Shown: positions 18,522 to 28,396 of the stretch, piece by piece
Layout of the letters: every line of letters begins with the position of its first letter
Position numbering within the stretch: position 1 is the first letter of the stretch
Origin: Rhodococcus sp. B50
GTDB taxonomy: Bacteria > Actinomycetota > Actinomycetes > Mycobacteriales > Mycobacteriaceae
DNA: 64,000 nucleotides
Direction: 5' to 3'
Assembly: GCF_013602415.1 (NCBI RefSeq)
Contig: NZ_WPAG02000002.1
Span: forward strand, 1,550,001 to 1,614,000
Program-made: the position numbers and the translations under genes
The notes under the pieces: model-generated
Told to the model about the DNA's origin: nothing
Seen by the model: the letters and a program-made list of their open reading frames with translations, nothing else
Databases searched by the model: none

Positions 18522-20861
18522 TCAGCGTGGCCGGACGACAGGCGGGTCGTGGGCCCGGATGGGCGGCAGGTCGCCGTCGAACAGCTCGACGTCGACGAGC
18601 ACGTGTTGCCCCGTGCATCCGTGGGACAGCGACGAGGTCCCGACGTCGGGGGTGAGCACGTTCGCATTCCCGTGCACGCACATCGATCCCGGATCGGACG
18701 GGTCCAGCGGGTCGTACCAGGCACCCGTCGCGAGCTGGACGACGCTCGGCAGCAGCCCGTCGTCCACGACGACCCCGGCGAGGCAGGACCCCCGATCGTT
18801 GAACACGCGGACGATGTCGCCGGCTTCCAGACCTCGCGCGGCGGCGTCGTCGGGATGCATCCGGATCGGTTCGCGGCCGCGGATCTTCGACGCCTGGCTC
18901 ACGGAACCGTGGTCGAGTTGCCCGTGCAGGCGCGTCGCCGGCTGGTTGGCGATCAGATGCAGCGGGAACCGTTCGACCCGTGGGGAACCGAGCCATTCGT
19001 CCGGCTCGTACCAGGTGGGGTGACCGGCACAGTCGTCGTACCCGAACGAGTCGATGTCGGCGGAGAATATCTCGAGGCGTCCGCTGGGGGTCCGCAGCGG
19101 GTTCCCATCGGGATCGGACCGGAAGTCCTCGAACAGGGTGAGATCGTCCTCGGTCCGCATCCGTACCGGTCCGCCGTACCAGAAGTCCTCGAAGGGCGGT
19201 GGATCCTCCACCCGCCGGGCGTCGGCGAGGACGAAACCGCGCCACTGCTCGTAGAGGTGTTCCAGCCACTGCCGGGAAGTCCGGCCCTCGGTGAACTTCT
19301 CGCCGAATCCGAGACGGTGGGCCAGAGCGGTGAAGGTGTCGTAGTCGTCGCGGGCGTCGGCGAAGCGCGGGACGGCGGCCTGCATCGCGACGAGCAGCGG
19401 ATCGTTGCGCGTGCACGTGAGGTCGTCGCGCTCGAGTGCCGTGGTCGACGGCACGACGATGTCGGCGTGCTTGGCCATCGGCGTCCAGTACGGGTCGTGG
19501 ACGACGATCGTGTCCGGTCGCTGCAGGGCGCGACGGAGCCGGCCGATGTCCTGGTGGTGATGGAAGGGATTGCCGCCTGCCCAGTACACGAGCCGGATGT
19601 CCGGGAAGGTCAGGCGACGACCGTCGTAGTCGAACTGCTCCCCCGGCCGCAACAGCAGGTCGGAGATCGCGGCGACGGGGATGAAGTCCTCGACGTCGTT
19701 GTTGCCCTGGAACAGGGTGGGCAACGGATACGGGACGGGCGCGAGGCCGGGTTCGTTCATCGAACCGTAACCGTGACCGAATCCGCCGCCGGGAACGCCG
19801 AGTTGACCGAGCATCGCGGCGAGGGTCACGCCCGCCCAGGGAGCCTGCTCGCCGTGGCGGACGCGTTGCAGCGACCAGGTCACGGACACCAGGGTGCGAC
19901 CGCGGGCCATGCGCCGCGCGAGGTCGACGAAGGTCTCGACGGGCAGCCCCGAGAGCGTGGCCGCCCACTCGGGGGTCTTGGGGACGCCGTCGGTGCGGCC
20001 GAGCAGATAGTGCTCGAACCGGTCGTAGCCGGTGCAGTAGCGGTCGAGGAACTCGCGGTCGATGAGGCCTTCGGTGGCCAGGACGTACGCAAGGGCGAGC
20101 ATGATCGCGACATCGGTGCCCGGCCGGGGAGCGAGCCACTCGTGCTCGCCGTGCACGTCGCTGCGGATCGGGCTGAACGAGACGATCCGGCCGCCGCGGG
20201 CCCGCATCCGGTCGAGGGCGTCGCGGGTGGGGTGATCGCTCGTACCGCCGTCGTTGACGGCGGTGTTCTTGAGCGGGATGCCGCCGAAGCACACCATCAG
20301 GTCGGTCTCGCGGGCGATGACCTCCCAGGAGGTGGAGCGCGCGAACAACTTCCAGTGGGTGCCGACCACGTGCGGCATGATCACGCCGGTCGCGCCGAGC
20401 GAGTAGGAGTGCACCGAGCGGGTGTAGCCGCCGAACATCTTCAGGAAGCGGTGCACCTGGCTCTGCGCGTGGTGGAACCGGCCGGGCGCCGACCAGCCGT
20501 AGGAGCCGCCGAAGATCGCCCGGTTGCCGTGCCGGTCCTTCACGCGCTGCAGTTCGCCCGCGAGGATCTCGGTGAGCTCGTCCCACGACACGGCCACGTA
20601 CTCGTCGTCGCCGCGTCGCGTGCTCGGTCCCGGTCCGTTCTCGAGCCAGCCGCGGCGAACGGCCGGTCCGGCGATGCGAGCACGGTGCCGCACCGATCCG
20701 GGGATGTTCCCCAGAATCGGTGAGGGGTCGCGGTCCCCGGCGTAGGGATGCACGGCGACGACCTCACCGTCGCGTGCCTGCGCCGAGAACATCCCCCAGT
20801 GCGCCATCTGGGAGAACAGCGGACCGTTTCCCTCGGGTGGCACCGCGCTCGTCGAGGTCAC
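18522..20861 (-). CDS. Molybdopterin oxidoreductase of the BisC/TorA type
   Basis: A 779-residue bis-MGD enzyme of the DMSO-reductase family that lacks the N-terminal 4Fe-4S cysteine motif, as in biotin sulfoxide and TMAO reductases. The probable Mo ligand is Ser154 in YSLGATG, within the FGGSYGWSAPGRFH and MPHVVG context of BisC. No Tat or Sec signal is seen, so it should be cytoplasmic. Likely substrates are free methionine S-sulfoxide or biotin sulfoxide. Its GTG follows the hemQ stop after one base, so it is the last gene of the heme operon. Other S- or N-oxides are possible. Confidence 0.87.
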   Translation of the reverse strand: MTSTSAVPPEGNGPLFSQMAHWGMFSAQARDGEVVAVHPYAGDRDPSPILGNIPGSVRHRARIAGPAVRRGWLENGPGPSTRRGDDEYVAVSWDELTEILAGELQRVKDRHGNRAIFGGSYGWSAPGRFHHAQSQVHRFLKMFGGYTRSVHSYSLGATGVIMPHVVGTHWKLFARSTSWEVIARETDLMVCFGGIPLKNTAVNDGGTSDHPTRDALDRMRARGGRIVSFSPIRSDVHGEHEWLAPRPGTDVAIMLALAYVLATEGLIDREFLDRYCTGYDRFEHYLLGRTDGVPKTPEWAATLSGLPVETFVDLARRMARGRTLVSVTWSLQRVRHGEQAPWAGVTLAAMLGQLGVPGGGFGHGYGSMNEPGLAPVPYPLPTLFQGNNDVEDFIPVAAISDLLLRPGEQFDYDGRRLTFPDIRLVYWAGGNPFHHHQDIGRLRRALQRPDTIVVHDPYWTPMAKHADIVVPSTTALERDDLTCTRNDPLLVAMQAAVPRFADARDDYDTFTALAHRLGFGEKFTEGRTSRQWLEHLYEQWRGFVLADARRVEDPPPFEDFWYGGPVRMRTEDDLTLFEDFRSDPDGNPLRTPSGRLEIFSADIDSFGYDDCAGHPTWYEPDEWLGSPRVERFPLHLIANQPATRLHGQLDHGSVSQASKIRGREPIRMHPDDAAARGLEAGDIVRVFNDRGSCLAGVVVDDGLLPSVVQLATGAWYDPLDPSDPGSMCVHGNANVLTPDVGTSSLSHGCTGQHVLVDVELFDGDLPPIRAHDPPVVRPR

Positions 20862-20862
20862 G

Positions 20863-21558
20863 TCAGGGCAGCGACGCGACGAGCGCATCGACCTCGACAC
20901 GCGGTCCGGTGAAGAAGGGGGTCTCCTCGCGGACGTGCAGACGCGCATCGGTGGCCCGCAGGTCGCGCATGAGGTCGACGATGCGGTCGAGCTCCGGCGC
21001 TTCGAAGGCCAGGATCCACTCGTAGTCGCCGAGGGCGAAGGCCGGCACCGTGTTGGCGCGCACGTCCGGATAACCGCGGCCGGCCTTGCCGTGATCGGCG
21101 AGCATCTTGCGACGCTGCTCGTCGGGAAGCAGGTACCACTCGTAGGACCGCACGAAGGGGTACACGCAGATGTAGTTGCCCGGGTCCTCACCTGCGATGA
21201 ATGCCGGGACGTGGCTCTTGTTGAACTCCGCCGGACGGTGCAGGGCGGTGTTGGACCAGACCGGGGTGCTCGCGCGACCGAGAAGCGTGGTGCGACGGAA
21301 GTCGGCGTACAGCTTCTGCAGGTCCTCGAGGTGCTCGGCGTGGGTCCAGAGCATGAAGTCGGCGTCGGCGCGGGTGCCGGCCACATCGTAGAGACCGCGC
21401 ACGATCACGTCGGTGTCGTCGAATCGCGCGAAGAATGCCTTCGCGTCCTCGATCGCGGCGGTGCGGTCGTCGCCGAGAACACCGGGCCGGACCTGGAAGA
21501 CCGACCACATCGCATAGCGAAGAGTGGAATTGAGCTTGTCGTAGTCGAGACGTGCCAT
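20863..21558 (-). CDS. hemQ: Coproheme decarboxylase HemQ (ChdC)
   Basis: A chlorite-dismutase-family protein (231 residues) that converts coproheme to heme b with peroxide in the coproporphyrin-dependent pathway of Gram-positive bacteria. It has [39 protein letters not shown] and [13 protein letters not shown]; the tyrosine of the YPF.RSYEWY region is the expected radical site. ATG 21558 has AGGA 8 nt upstream; ATG 21567 would overlap the hemY stop by 4 bp (ATGA). Order hemE-hemY-hemQ is as in M. tuberculosis. Confidence 0.94.
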   Translation of the reverse strand: MARLDYDKLNSTLRYAMWSVFQVRPGVLGDDRTAAIEDAKAFFARFDDTDVIVRGLYDVAGTRADADFMLWTHAEHLEDLQKLYADFRRTTLLGRASTPVWSNTALHRPAEFNKSHVPAFIAGEDPGNYICVYPFVRSYEWYLLPDEQRRKMLADHGKAGRGYPDVRANTVPAFALGDYEWILAFEAPELDRIVDLMRDLRATDARLHVREETPFFTGPRVEVDALVASLP

Positions 21559-21563
21559 GCCGT

Positions 21564-22922
21564 TCATCCTGCCATTCGTGCAGCCAGTCGTGCGGCCGCG
21601 GCCGTGCCTGACGCGACACATGCGGGTACGCCCACTCCGTGCAACATCGCGCCTGCGACCTCGAGTCCGTCGAGCCCTGCGATCTCGGCCTCGAAGGCGG
21701 CGACGATCTCGCCGTGGTGTTCGCGGTACTGCGGCAGCCCGCCGTGCCACCGCTGCACGAAGGTGTCCACCGGTTCGGCGTCGACGCCGGTGACGGTCGC
21801 GAGATCGGCACGGGCCAGTGCGATCAGCTCGGCGTCCGACGCGTCGACGAGCGCATCGTCGCCGAACCTGCCGAACGAGGCGCGGGCGAGCGCGACGGGT
21901 CGTTCCGCGAGGTGCGGCCACTTACGGCTCGACAGCGTGAACGCTTTCGCGGACAGCTCCTCCCCCGTCGCGACGAGGATCCCGGAATTCTGCGGCAGCC
22001 CGGCGTCGTGTGGGAACGCGAGCGCGACCACCACCGACGAGGCGAGCGGGATCTGCGCGGCGCACTGCGCGGCGGACCTCACGCTGTCGGCGAGCAGCCG
22101 GGCGGCGTCCGGCGCGGGCACGGCGAGTACCACGCCGTCGACCTCACCGAGCGGATCGATCGCCCACCCGTCGCCGTTCCGCTTCAATCCGGATGCCGCG
22201 GTGCCGTACAGGAATTCCGCGTCTGCCTCGCGCACGAGGGACTCGAGCAGGACACCGTAGCCCTCACGCAGCGTCCCGAAGACCGGCGCGTCCGACGGCG
22301 GGGGCAGGGCCCGGGAGACGGCGTCGCTCAGGCTCGTCGCGCCGGCATCGAGGGCGGCGGCAAGGGTCGGGACGGTGGCGCGCACACCGGCGGTGTCGGA
22401 CAGCCCCGAGTACACCCCGCCGAGCAGCGGGTCGACACTGCGCCGTACCACCTGCTCGCCGAAGCGTGATCGGACGAGCTCCGCGACGGAGACGTCCGAT
22501 CCCCGATCCCAATGCAGAGGAACGGTCGGTTCGGCGGCGATGCGGGCGAGAGTCTCGTCGTCGACGAGTCCTTCGACCGACTGGGCGGACGCCGGGATGC
22601 CCATCAGCGTGCCCGCGGGCAGCTGATGCAGCCGCGCGCCGGCATACAGGAGCGGTCGCGCGCTCGAAGGGTGAACGATGTGGTCGCTCAGCCCCAGTTC
22701 CTCGGCGAGTGCGAGCACCTCGGGCCGGCGTGCGATGAACGCCTCGGCTCCGACGTCGACCGGGTCGCCGGCGAGTGGGACCGTGCGGAGCTTGCCACCG
22801 AGCCGCGAGGATCGCTCGAGCACGACGATCCGTGCGGCGGCGCCGAGCGAACGACGCAGCCGATACGCGGCGACGAGGCCGCTGATTCCACCACCGACGA
22901 CCGCGACCGTCGGCGGGGTCAC
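21564..22922 (-). CDS. hemY: Coproporphyrinogen III oxidase (HemY/CgoX type)
   Basis: An FAD-dependent oxidase of 452 residues, formerly called protoporphyrinogen oxidase, which oxidises coproporphyrinogen III to coproporphyrin III in organisms with HemQ. The N-terminal dinucleotide-binding motif is [15 protein letters not shown], followed by [11 protein letters not shown]; the C-terminal FAD segment is near [12 protein letters not shown]. Its GTG overlaps the hemE stop by 4 bp (GTGA). Confidence 0.94.
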   Translation of the reverse strand: MTPPTVAVVGGGISGLVAAYRLRRSLGAAARIVVLERSSRLGGKLRTVPLAGDPVDVGAEAFIARRPEVLALAEELGLSDHIVHPSSARPLLYAGARLHQLPAGTLMGIPASAQSVEGLVDDETLARIAAEPTVPLHWDRGSDVSVAELVRSRFGEQVVRRSVDPLLGGVYSGLSDTAGVRATVPTLAAALDAGATSLSDAVSRALPPPSDAPVFGTLREGYGVLLESLVREADAEFLYGTAASGLKRNGDGWAIDPLGEVDGVVLAVPAPDAARLLADSVRSAAQCAAQIPLASSVVVALAFPHDAGLPQNSGILVATGEELSAKAFTLSSRKWPHLAERPVALARASFGRFGDDALVDASDAELIALARADLATVTGVDAEPVDTFVQRWHGGLPQYREHHGEIVAAFEAEIAGLDGLEVAGAMLHGVGVPACVASGTAAAARLAARMAG

Positions 22923-24016
22923 AGCGAATGCACCAGCTCGACCACTCGGGTGATGACGTCGGGATCGGTGTCGGGCAGGACCCCGTGACCGAGGTTGAAG
23001 ATGTGGCCGGTGGCGCCGGCAGCGAGCGCACGGTCGGCCTCGGCGACGATGCGGCGCACCTCGCGTTCGACGACCTCCGGCCCGGCGAACAGGATCGCGG
23101 GGTCGAGATTGCCCTGCAGGGCCTTGCCTGCCCCCACGCGCGTCGCGGCGACGTCGAGCGGAATACGCCAGTCGACGCCGACGACGTCCGCACCGGCCTC
23201 ACCCATCGCACCGAGGAGTTCTCCGGTGCCGACGCCGAAGTGGATGCGCGGTACACCCGCATCGGCGACCTCGGCGAAGACGCGCTCGGAGTGCGGCAGG
23301 ACGTACTCGCGGTAGTCGGCGAGCGACAGGGCACCGGCCCACGAGTCGAAAAGCTGGACGGCGTCGACACCGGCACCGATCTGGGCGCGCAGGAAGGCGA
23401 TGGCGACATCGGTGAGCTTGCCGAGGAGGGCGTGCCAGGTCTTCGGGTCGGCATGCATGAGCGCCTTGGTGCGCTCGTGGTTGCGGCTCGGACCGCCCTC
23501 GACGAGATAGGACGCCAACGTGAAGGGTGCACCCGCGAATCCGATGAGCGGGGTGTCGCCGAGCTCGCGGGTCAGCAGACCGACAGCGCGGGCGACCGCT
23601 CCGACCTCCTCGGCTTCGAGGGACGGCAGCGCGGCGACGTCGGCGGGGGTGCGGACGGGGGTCGCGACGACCGGGCCCGTCCCGGCGACGATGTCGAGGT
23701 CGATACCGGCGGCCTTGAGCGGGACGACGATGTCGGAGAACAGGATGGCGGCGTCGACCTTGTGGCGCCGCACCGGCTGCATCGTGATCTCGCAGACGAG
23801 CTCGGGGTCGAAGCACGATTCGAGCATGCCGACACCGGCGCGGATCTCCCGGTACTCGGGCAGGGAGCGACCGGCCTGGCGCATGAACCAGACGGGCCGG
23901 TGGACGGGCTGCTCGCCGCGCGCGGCCGCCAGCAGGGGCGCATGCGGCAGGATCCTCCGCGCGGGGTACTCCGCGGGCACCGCAGAGCCGACGTTCGTGT
24001 TCTCCAAGCCGGTCAT
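22919..24016 (-). CDS. hemE: Uroporphyrinogen decarboxylase
   Basis: Decarboxylates the four acetate side chains of uroporphyrinogen III to give coproporphyrinogen III. The 365-residue protein has the signature segments [16 protein letters not shown] (residues about 41-56) and [17 protein letters not shown], plus [10 protein letters not shown] and [15 protein letters not shown] 24016 has GAGGATCG immediately upstream, and a longer frame lacks family similarity. It is the first gene of hemE-hemY-hemQ-bisC-like. Confidence 0.96.
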   Translation of the reverse strand: MTGLENTNVGSAVPAEYPARRILPHAPLLAAARGEQPVHRPVWFMRQAGRSLPEYREIRAGVGMLESCFDPELVCEITMQPVRRHKVDAAILFSDIVVPLKAAGIDLDIVAGTGPVVATPVRTPADVAALPSLEAEEVGAVARAVGLLTRELGDTPLIGFAGAPFTLASYLVEGGPSRNHERTKALMHADPKTWHALLGKLTDVAIAFLRAQIGAGVDAVQLFDSWAGALSLADYREYVLPHSERVFAEVADAGVPRIHFGVGTGELLGAMGEAGADVVGVDWRIPLDVAATRVGAGKALQGNLDPAILFAGPEVVEREVRRIVAEADRALAAGATGHIFNLGHGVLPDTDPDVITRVVELVHSL

Positions 24017-24186
24017 CGATCCTCGTTCTTCGGGCACTGCGCGTCGTCGCGCAGGGCAGCGTCTGTCGGGTCCCGGACCGACGCGTGTGGTGCGGACCCG
24101 TTGCCCCATGCTGCCACGACCGCGCCACCCACCGGAATCGGCGCGCCTCCCGCGTGCGGTGCGTCACCGGCACTAACGTCCGCTCG

Positions 24187-24762
24187 GTGACCACCTCGCC
24201 CGCCGAGCCGGCCCGCTTCCGTTCCGCAGTCGATGCGATGAACGCGGCTACCGTGCGCCCGGAGATCGAGGTCGGGCCGATCCGACCACCGCAACGACTC
24301 GCTCCCTACAGCTATGCACTGGGCGCCGAGGTCCTCCACGACGAGACCGACCGGGTGCCCGAGCAGTCCGAGGGCGACGCGTTCGGCCGCCTCATCCTGC
24401 TCTACGACCCCGACGGCGACGAGGCCTGGCACGGGACCACCCGGCTCGTCTCGTACATCCAGGCCGACGTCGACGAAAGCCTGGCAGCCGACTCGTTGCT
24501 GCCGGAGGTCGCGTGGAGTTGGCTCGTCGACGCACTCGCCGCGCACGGCGAACCGCTCACGGCCCTGGGCGGGACGGTGACCTCGACGACCTCCGTCAGG
24601 TTCGGCGACATCGCGGGCCCGGGCCGCGCACACCAACTGGAACTGCGCGCCTCGTGGACTCCGCAGTCGGACATGCTGGCCCCGCACGTCGAGGCGTTCT
24701 GCGACGTCCTCGCCTATGCCGCCGGCCTGCCTCCTGCGGGGGTCGCACGACTGCAGCGGTGA
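24187..24762 (+). CDS. DUF3000 protein (Rv2680-like)
   Basis: A 191-residue conserved actinobacterial protein without known function and without membrane segments. Recognisable blocks are RPEIEVGPIRPPQRLAPYSY and the ending ELRASWTPQ, VEAFCDVLAYAAGLPPAGV. The GTG start lies 7 nt after TAACGT (24174-24179), so the message looks leaderless. In M. tuberculosis the homologue sits next to the RNase D gene; here a WS/DGAT gene lies between them. Confidence 0.85.
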   Translation: MTTSPAEPARFRSAVDAMNAATVRPEIEVGPIRPPQRLAPYSYALGAEVLHDETDRVPEQSEGDAFGRLILLYDPDGDEAWHGTTRLVSYIQADVDESLAADSLLPEVAWSWLVDALAAHGEPLTALGGTVTSTTSVRFGDIAGPGRAHQLELRASWTPQSDMLAPHVEAFCDVLAYAAGLPPAGVARLQR

Positions 24763-24788
24763 GAATCGGCGCAATCCGGCCCGAGTTC

Positions 24789-24806
24789 TAGAACCTGTTC
24801 TACCCT
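24789..24806 (+). promoter_or_regulatory. KstR-like operator over the WS/DGAT -10
   Basis: TAGAACCTGTTCTA (24789-24802) is a perfect inverted repeat with a 2-nt centre and fits the KstR consensus TnnAACnnGTTnnA at every fixed position. It overlaps the -10 element TACCCT (24801-24806), from which the ATG is 6 nt away. A repressor bound here would block the promoter. A second overlapping palindrome, GTTCTAGAAC, starts at 24785. Confidence 0.65.
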
Positions 24807-24812
24807 GGTTCC

Positions 24813-26225
24813 ATGCAGCGTCTCAGCGGGCTCGACGCGGGTTTCCTCTATCTCGAGACCCCCAGTCAGCTCCTCCACATCTGCGGGCTGATCGTGCTGG
24901 ATCCATCCACCGTGCCGGGCCGCCACGACTACCCGAGCCTCCGCAACGAACTCGAGGCACGACTCGCCGCCGTACCCCAATTTCGGATGAAACTGGCCGA
25001 CAGCAAGTTCAACCTCGACCATCCGGTCTGGGTCGACGACCACGATTTCGACCTCGACCGGCACGTCCACCACGTCGGCGTGCCCGCACCGGGAAGCCGG
25101 GTCGAACTCGCCGAACTGTGCGGCCACATCGCCTCGCAGCCCCTGGATCGCTCCCGACCCCTGTGGGAGATGTGGTTCGTCGACGGTCTCGACGACGGCC
25201 GGATCGCCGTCATCGCGAAGATGCACCACGCCGGCGTCGACGGAGTGTCGGGTGCGGCCCTCATCGCGCAGTTGTGCAGCCTCGACCCGGCCGACCCGCG
25301 CCCGGAACCGGTGCCGTGGGGCGCGGGCGACGCGAACGACCTCGCCATCGCCGTCGCCGGGGCCCTCAACGTCGCCCGGCGGCCCCTCCACCTGCTGCGG
25401 ATCCTGCCGGCGGCCGTGACGTCGGTGGCCTCATGGATCGCCCGCGCACGACGCGGCGACGCCATGCCCGCGCCGTTCACTGCGCCGCGCACACCGTTCA
25501 ACTCCACCATTACCGGACACCGCAACGTCGCCTTCGCCGAACTGAACCTCGACGACGTGAAGCTCGTGAAGAACGTCTTCGAGGTCACCGTCAACGACGT
25601 GGTGATGGCCGTGTGCGCCGGTGCGCTGCGCCGGTATCTGGAGCGGCGCGGGGAGCTTCCCGATTCCCCGCTCATCGGGATGATCCCGGTCTCGGTCCAC
25701 GGCAGGTCGGATCGGGCGGGACGTAACCAGGTCTCGGCGATGTTCGCCGACCTCCACACCCACATCGCGGATCCGGCCGAGCGACTGCGTGCCCTCGCGG
25801 AAGCGAATGCGGTGTCCAAGGACCACAATGCCGACCTCGGCGCGAACCTGCTGCAGGACTGGTCGCAGTTCCTCGGCGCGGCGGTGTTCGCGCCCGCGAT
25901 GCGCGCCTACGCCGGGCTCCGCCTCGCCGACCGGCATCCGGTGATCCACAACCTCGTGATCTCCAACGTGCCCGGACCACCCGTCCCGCTGTACTTCCTG
26001 GGTGCGCGCATGACGGCCATGCACCCCTTCGGCCCGATCTTCCACGGCGCGGCTCTCAACGTGACGGTGCTCTCCCTCGACAGCAGGCTCGACATCGGTC
26101 TGATCTCGTGTCCCGATCTCGTTCCCGACCTGTGGGAGCTCGTCGACGACTTCTCCCCCTCCCTCGACGACTTGATCCTCGCGGCCGGCGCGGAGAGCGA
26201 CGAGGCCGTGTCGCAGGAGGGGTGA
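24813..26225 (+). CDS. Wax ester synthase/diacylglycerol acyltransferase (WS/DGAT)
   Basis: Transfers acyl groups from acyl-CoA to diacylglycerol or fatty alcohol, forming the triacylglycerol and wax esters stored as lipid droplets. The 470-residue protein has the catalytic HHxxxDG motif at residues 138-144 (HHAGVDG), the PLWE motif (RPLWEMW) and the conserved NDVVMAVCAGALR segment. It lies between DUF3000 and RNase D, an insertion relative to M. tuberculosis as I recall it. The promoter carries a KstR-like box, which would tie expression to steroid or cholesterol breakdown. Confidence 0.93.
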   Translation: MQRLSGLDAGFLYLETPSQLLHICGLIVLDPSTVPGRHDYPSLRNELEARLAAVPQFRMKLADSKFNLDHPVWVDDHDFDLDRHVHHVGVPAPGSRVELAELCGHIASQPLDRSRPLWEMWFVDGLDDGRIAVIAKMHHAGVDGVSGAALIAQLCSLDPADPRPEPVPWGAGDANDLAIAVAGALNVARRPLHLLRILPAAVTSVASWIARARRGDAMPAPFTAPRTPFNSTITGHRNVAFAELNLDDVKLVKNVFEVTVNDVVMAVCAGALRRYLERRGELPDSPLIGMIPVSVHGRSDRAGRNQVSAMFADLHTHIADPAERLRALAEANAVSKDHNADLGANLLQDWSQFLGAAVFAPAMRAYAGLRLADRHPVIHNLVISNVPGPPVPLYFLGARMTAMHPFGPIFHGAALNVTVLSLDSRLDIGLISCPDLVPDLWELVDDFSPSLDDLILAAGAESDEAVSQEG

Positions 26226-26318
26226 GGCGGTGCCCGGGCGAGCCCGCGGTCCCGCCGATCGCGCGCGTAGGAGAAGAACGGAATTGCGCACGGGAAGGAC
26301 ACGGCTAGAGTCACGCCC

Positions 26319-27572
26319 ATGCCGGCACAGAACGACGAGGACGAGCAGAACAGCACGAGCGTGACGACGGTGCCGCTCCTCGAACCCCGCGACGGCGTCC
26401 CGGAGGTCGTCACCACGGCGCGCGGGGTCGCCGATGCGGCAGCGATGCTCGCGCAGGGCCACGGCCCGCTGGCCGTCGACGCCGAGCGCGCGTCAGGCTA
26501 CCGCTACTCCGCGCGTGCCTATCTCGTACAGCTGCGCCGCGAAGGCGCCGGCACGGTGCTGCTCGATCCCATTCCGACGCGGGACGACCTCGGACCTCTG
26601 GCCGAGGTGATCAACGACCTCGAGTGGGTTCTGCACTCCGCCGACCAGGACCTCCCCGGCCTCGCCGAACTCGGTCTCCGGCCGGCCACGTTGTACGACA
26701 CCGAACTCGCCGGTCGCCTCGCCGGTTTTCCTCGCGTCGGTCTCGCCGCGATCGTGGCCGAGACCCTGGGCCTGGAACTGCGCAAGGGCCACGGCGCTGC
26801 GGACTGGTCGACTCGGCCGCTGCCGGAGTCGTGGCTCAACTACGCCGCGCTCGACGTCGAACCGCTGGTCGAGCTCCGTGAGGCGATGGCGCGTGAACTC
26901 GAGCGGCAGAACAAGACCGAGTGGGCCGCCCAGGAATTCGAGCACATCCGCCTCGCCGGACCTCCGGCCCCGAAGCCCGATCGGTGGCGACGTACATCGA
27001 AGATCCACGCGATCAAGGACCGGCGTCGCCTCGCGATCGTCCGCGAACTGTGGACCACGCGCGACGAGATCGCTGCCCGACGCGACATCGCCCCCGGGCG
27101 GATCCTGCCCGACTCCGCGATCATCGCTGCCGCGGAGGCGAACCCCACCACCGTCGAACAGCTGCAGGCACTTCCGGTCTTCGGTGGTCCACGCCAGCGT
27201 CGTTCCTCGCGTGCCTGGCTGAACGCGATCGAGCGGGCCCGTGCGCTGCCCGAGGACCGGCTGCCACCCCTCACGCCGCCGCTGACCGGGCCTCCCCCGG
27301 CCGGCCGCTGGTCGCGCCACCACCCCGAGGAGGCCGAGCGTCTCGCCGCAGCGCGCGGCGAACTCGCCGCCCTGAGCGAGGAAGTCGCCGTTCCCGTCGA
27401 GAATCTGGTGAGTCCGGAACTCGTGCGGCGCCTGTGCTGGGACTGGGACGTCGCGGCCGCGGACGACGTCGAGGAGTACATCGACGGTCGTTTCACCGAG
27501 GGTGGGGCACGGCCGTGGCAACGCGCGTTGACCGTACCGCGACTGGCGAAGGCACTCACTGCGGAGAACTGA
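26319..27572 (+). CDS. Ribonuclease D-like 3'-5' exoribonuclease with HRDC domain (Rv2681-like)
   Basis: A 417-residue DEDDy-type exonuclease likely to trim stable RNA 3' ends. Acidic residues are visible in AVDAERASGYRYS (Exo I, DxE), LHSADQDLPGL (Exo II) and NYAALDVEPLVEL (Exo III, Y...D). The HRDC region spans about residues 225-305 and a second helical region follows. ATG 26319 lies 7 nt after TAGAGT (26306-26311), so translation is probably leaderless. dxs follows further downstream in the opposite direction. Confidence 0.92.
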   Translation: MPAQNDEDEQNSTSVTTVPLLEPRDGVPEVVTTARGVADAAAMLAQGHGPLAVDAERASGYRYSARAYLVQLRREGAGTVLLDPIPTRDDLGPLAEVINDLEWVLHSADQDLPGLAELGLRPATLYDTELAGRLAGFPRVGLAAIVAETLGLELRKGHGAADWSTRPLPESWLNYAALDVEPLVELREAMARELERQNKTEWAAQEFEHIRLAGPPAPKPDRWRRTSKIHAIKDRRRLAIVRELWTTRDEIAARRDIAPGRILPDSAIIAAAEANPTTVEQLQALPVFGGPRQRRSSRAWLNAIERARALPEDRLPPLTPPLTGPPPAGRWSRHHPEEAERLAAARGELAALSEEVAVPVENLVSPELVRRLCWDWDVAAADDVEEYIDGRFTEGGARPWQRALTVPRLAKALTAEN

Positions 27573-27587
27573 TCTCCGCAGCTCCTC

Positions 27588-28388
27588 CTATGCTGCGGCG
27601 TGCGCGGGCGCGGCGGAGAACCGCCGTCGCGCGTCGCGCAGGACGAGCTTCATCGGTAGGTGCCGCGCCGCCGCGGGCAGTGCCCGATAGGCGGGCGCCG
27701 CGATCCGCATCAGGCGGTCGAACCATCGCTGGTGAGTGTCGGTCCACGTGAAGCCGTAGGCCTCACGGATACGGCGGTCGAGCATCCCCAGGGTGAAGAA
27801 CCGGTTGAGCGCCATCGCCGGACGGGCGACGATCGGCAGGTCGCCGCCGGAGAGTAGCGCGCGAGCATAGGAACGGACGGTGTCGTCGATCTCCAGATCG
27901 TCGACGACGCTGTGCCAGTAGGCATCGAACGCGTCGAGATCGGCGGGCCACATGTCCTCCGGCACCTGCAGCGACGTGCCGTAGACCGCGAATTCGCGGT
28001 ACAGCCGCTCGGCCTCGGCGCGGTCGAGGCGGCCGAAGAACCGTTCGTACACGTCCCGGCCGCCGTGGAACATCACCGCGGCGATCCACACCTGCAGCTT
28101 CGGATCGAAGGCGTTGTATCCGTCGGCCCGGACCGGCGCGTGGGCACGGTTGACGAAGCGTACGACCCTGCGGCGTTCCTCGTCGTCACCGAACGCCACC
28201 AGGAAGATGTACGCGCTCGTGTTCCGGAATCGCGTGACGGGATCGACGAGGGCCTTGCTGTGTTCCACTACACCGTGCCCTATCGGGGGCAGCGCGATCT
28301 CCATGAGAAACCGCCGGGGTGAGGTCAGCAGGAACGCCGCCTCACCCACCACGCCTCGTACCGTCGCGTCCGGTCGTCGCCGAGTCAT
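27588..28388 (-). CDS. DUF2236/MpaB-type oxygenase family protein
   Basis: A 266-residue protein of the latex-clearing/MpaB' domain family, whose members bind heme or act as oxygenases; the exact reaction here is unknown. Blocks seen are GEAAFLLTSPRRFLMEIALPPIGHGVVEHS, RFRNTSAYIFLVAFGD and VRFVNRAHAPVRADGYNAFDP, in the order expected for the family, with His in VNRAHAPV a likely heme-linked residue. ATG 28388 sits 8 nt after a near-consensus promoter, so it is likely leaderless and well expressed. It converges on the RNase D gene. Confidence 0.8.
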   Translation of the reverse strand: MTRRRPDATVRGVVGEAAFLLTSPRRFLMEIALPPIGHGVVEHSKALVDPVTRFRNTSAYIFLVAFGDDEERRRVVRFVNRAHAPVRADGYNAFDPKLQVWIAAVMFHGGRDVYERFFGRLDRAEAERLYREFAVYGTSLQVPEDMWPADLDAFDAYWHSVVDDLEIDDTVRSYARALLSGGDLPIVARPAMALNRFFTLGMLDRRIREAYGFTWTDTHQRWFDRLMRIAAPAYRALPAAARHLPMKLVLRDARRRFSAAPAHAAA

Positions 28389-28396
28389 GGAGGAAG

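Noticed and set aside
17940..20723. A 927-codon plus-strand open frame opposite the molybdoenzyme gene
   Set aside because: It is antisense to a gene with clear BisC motifs; its translation is Arg/Ser/Pro-rich with no family pattern, as expected from GC-rich third-position bias.
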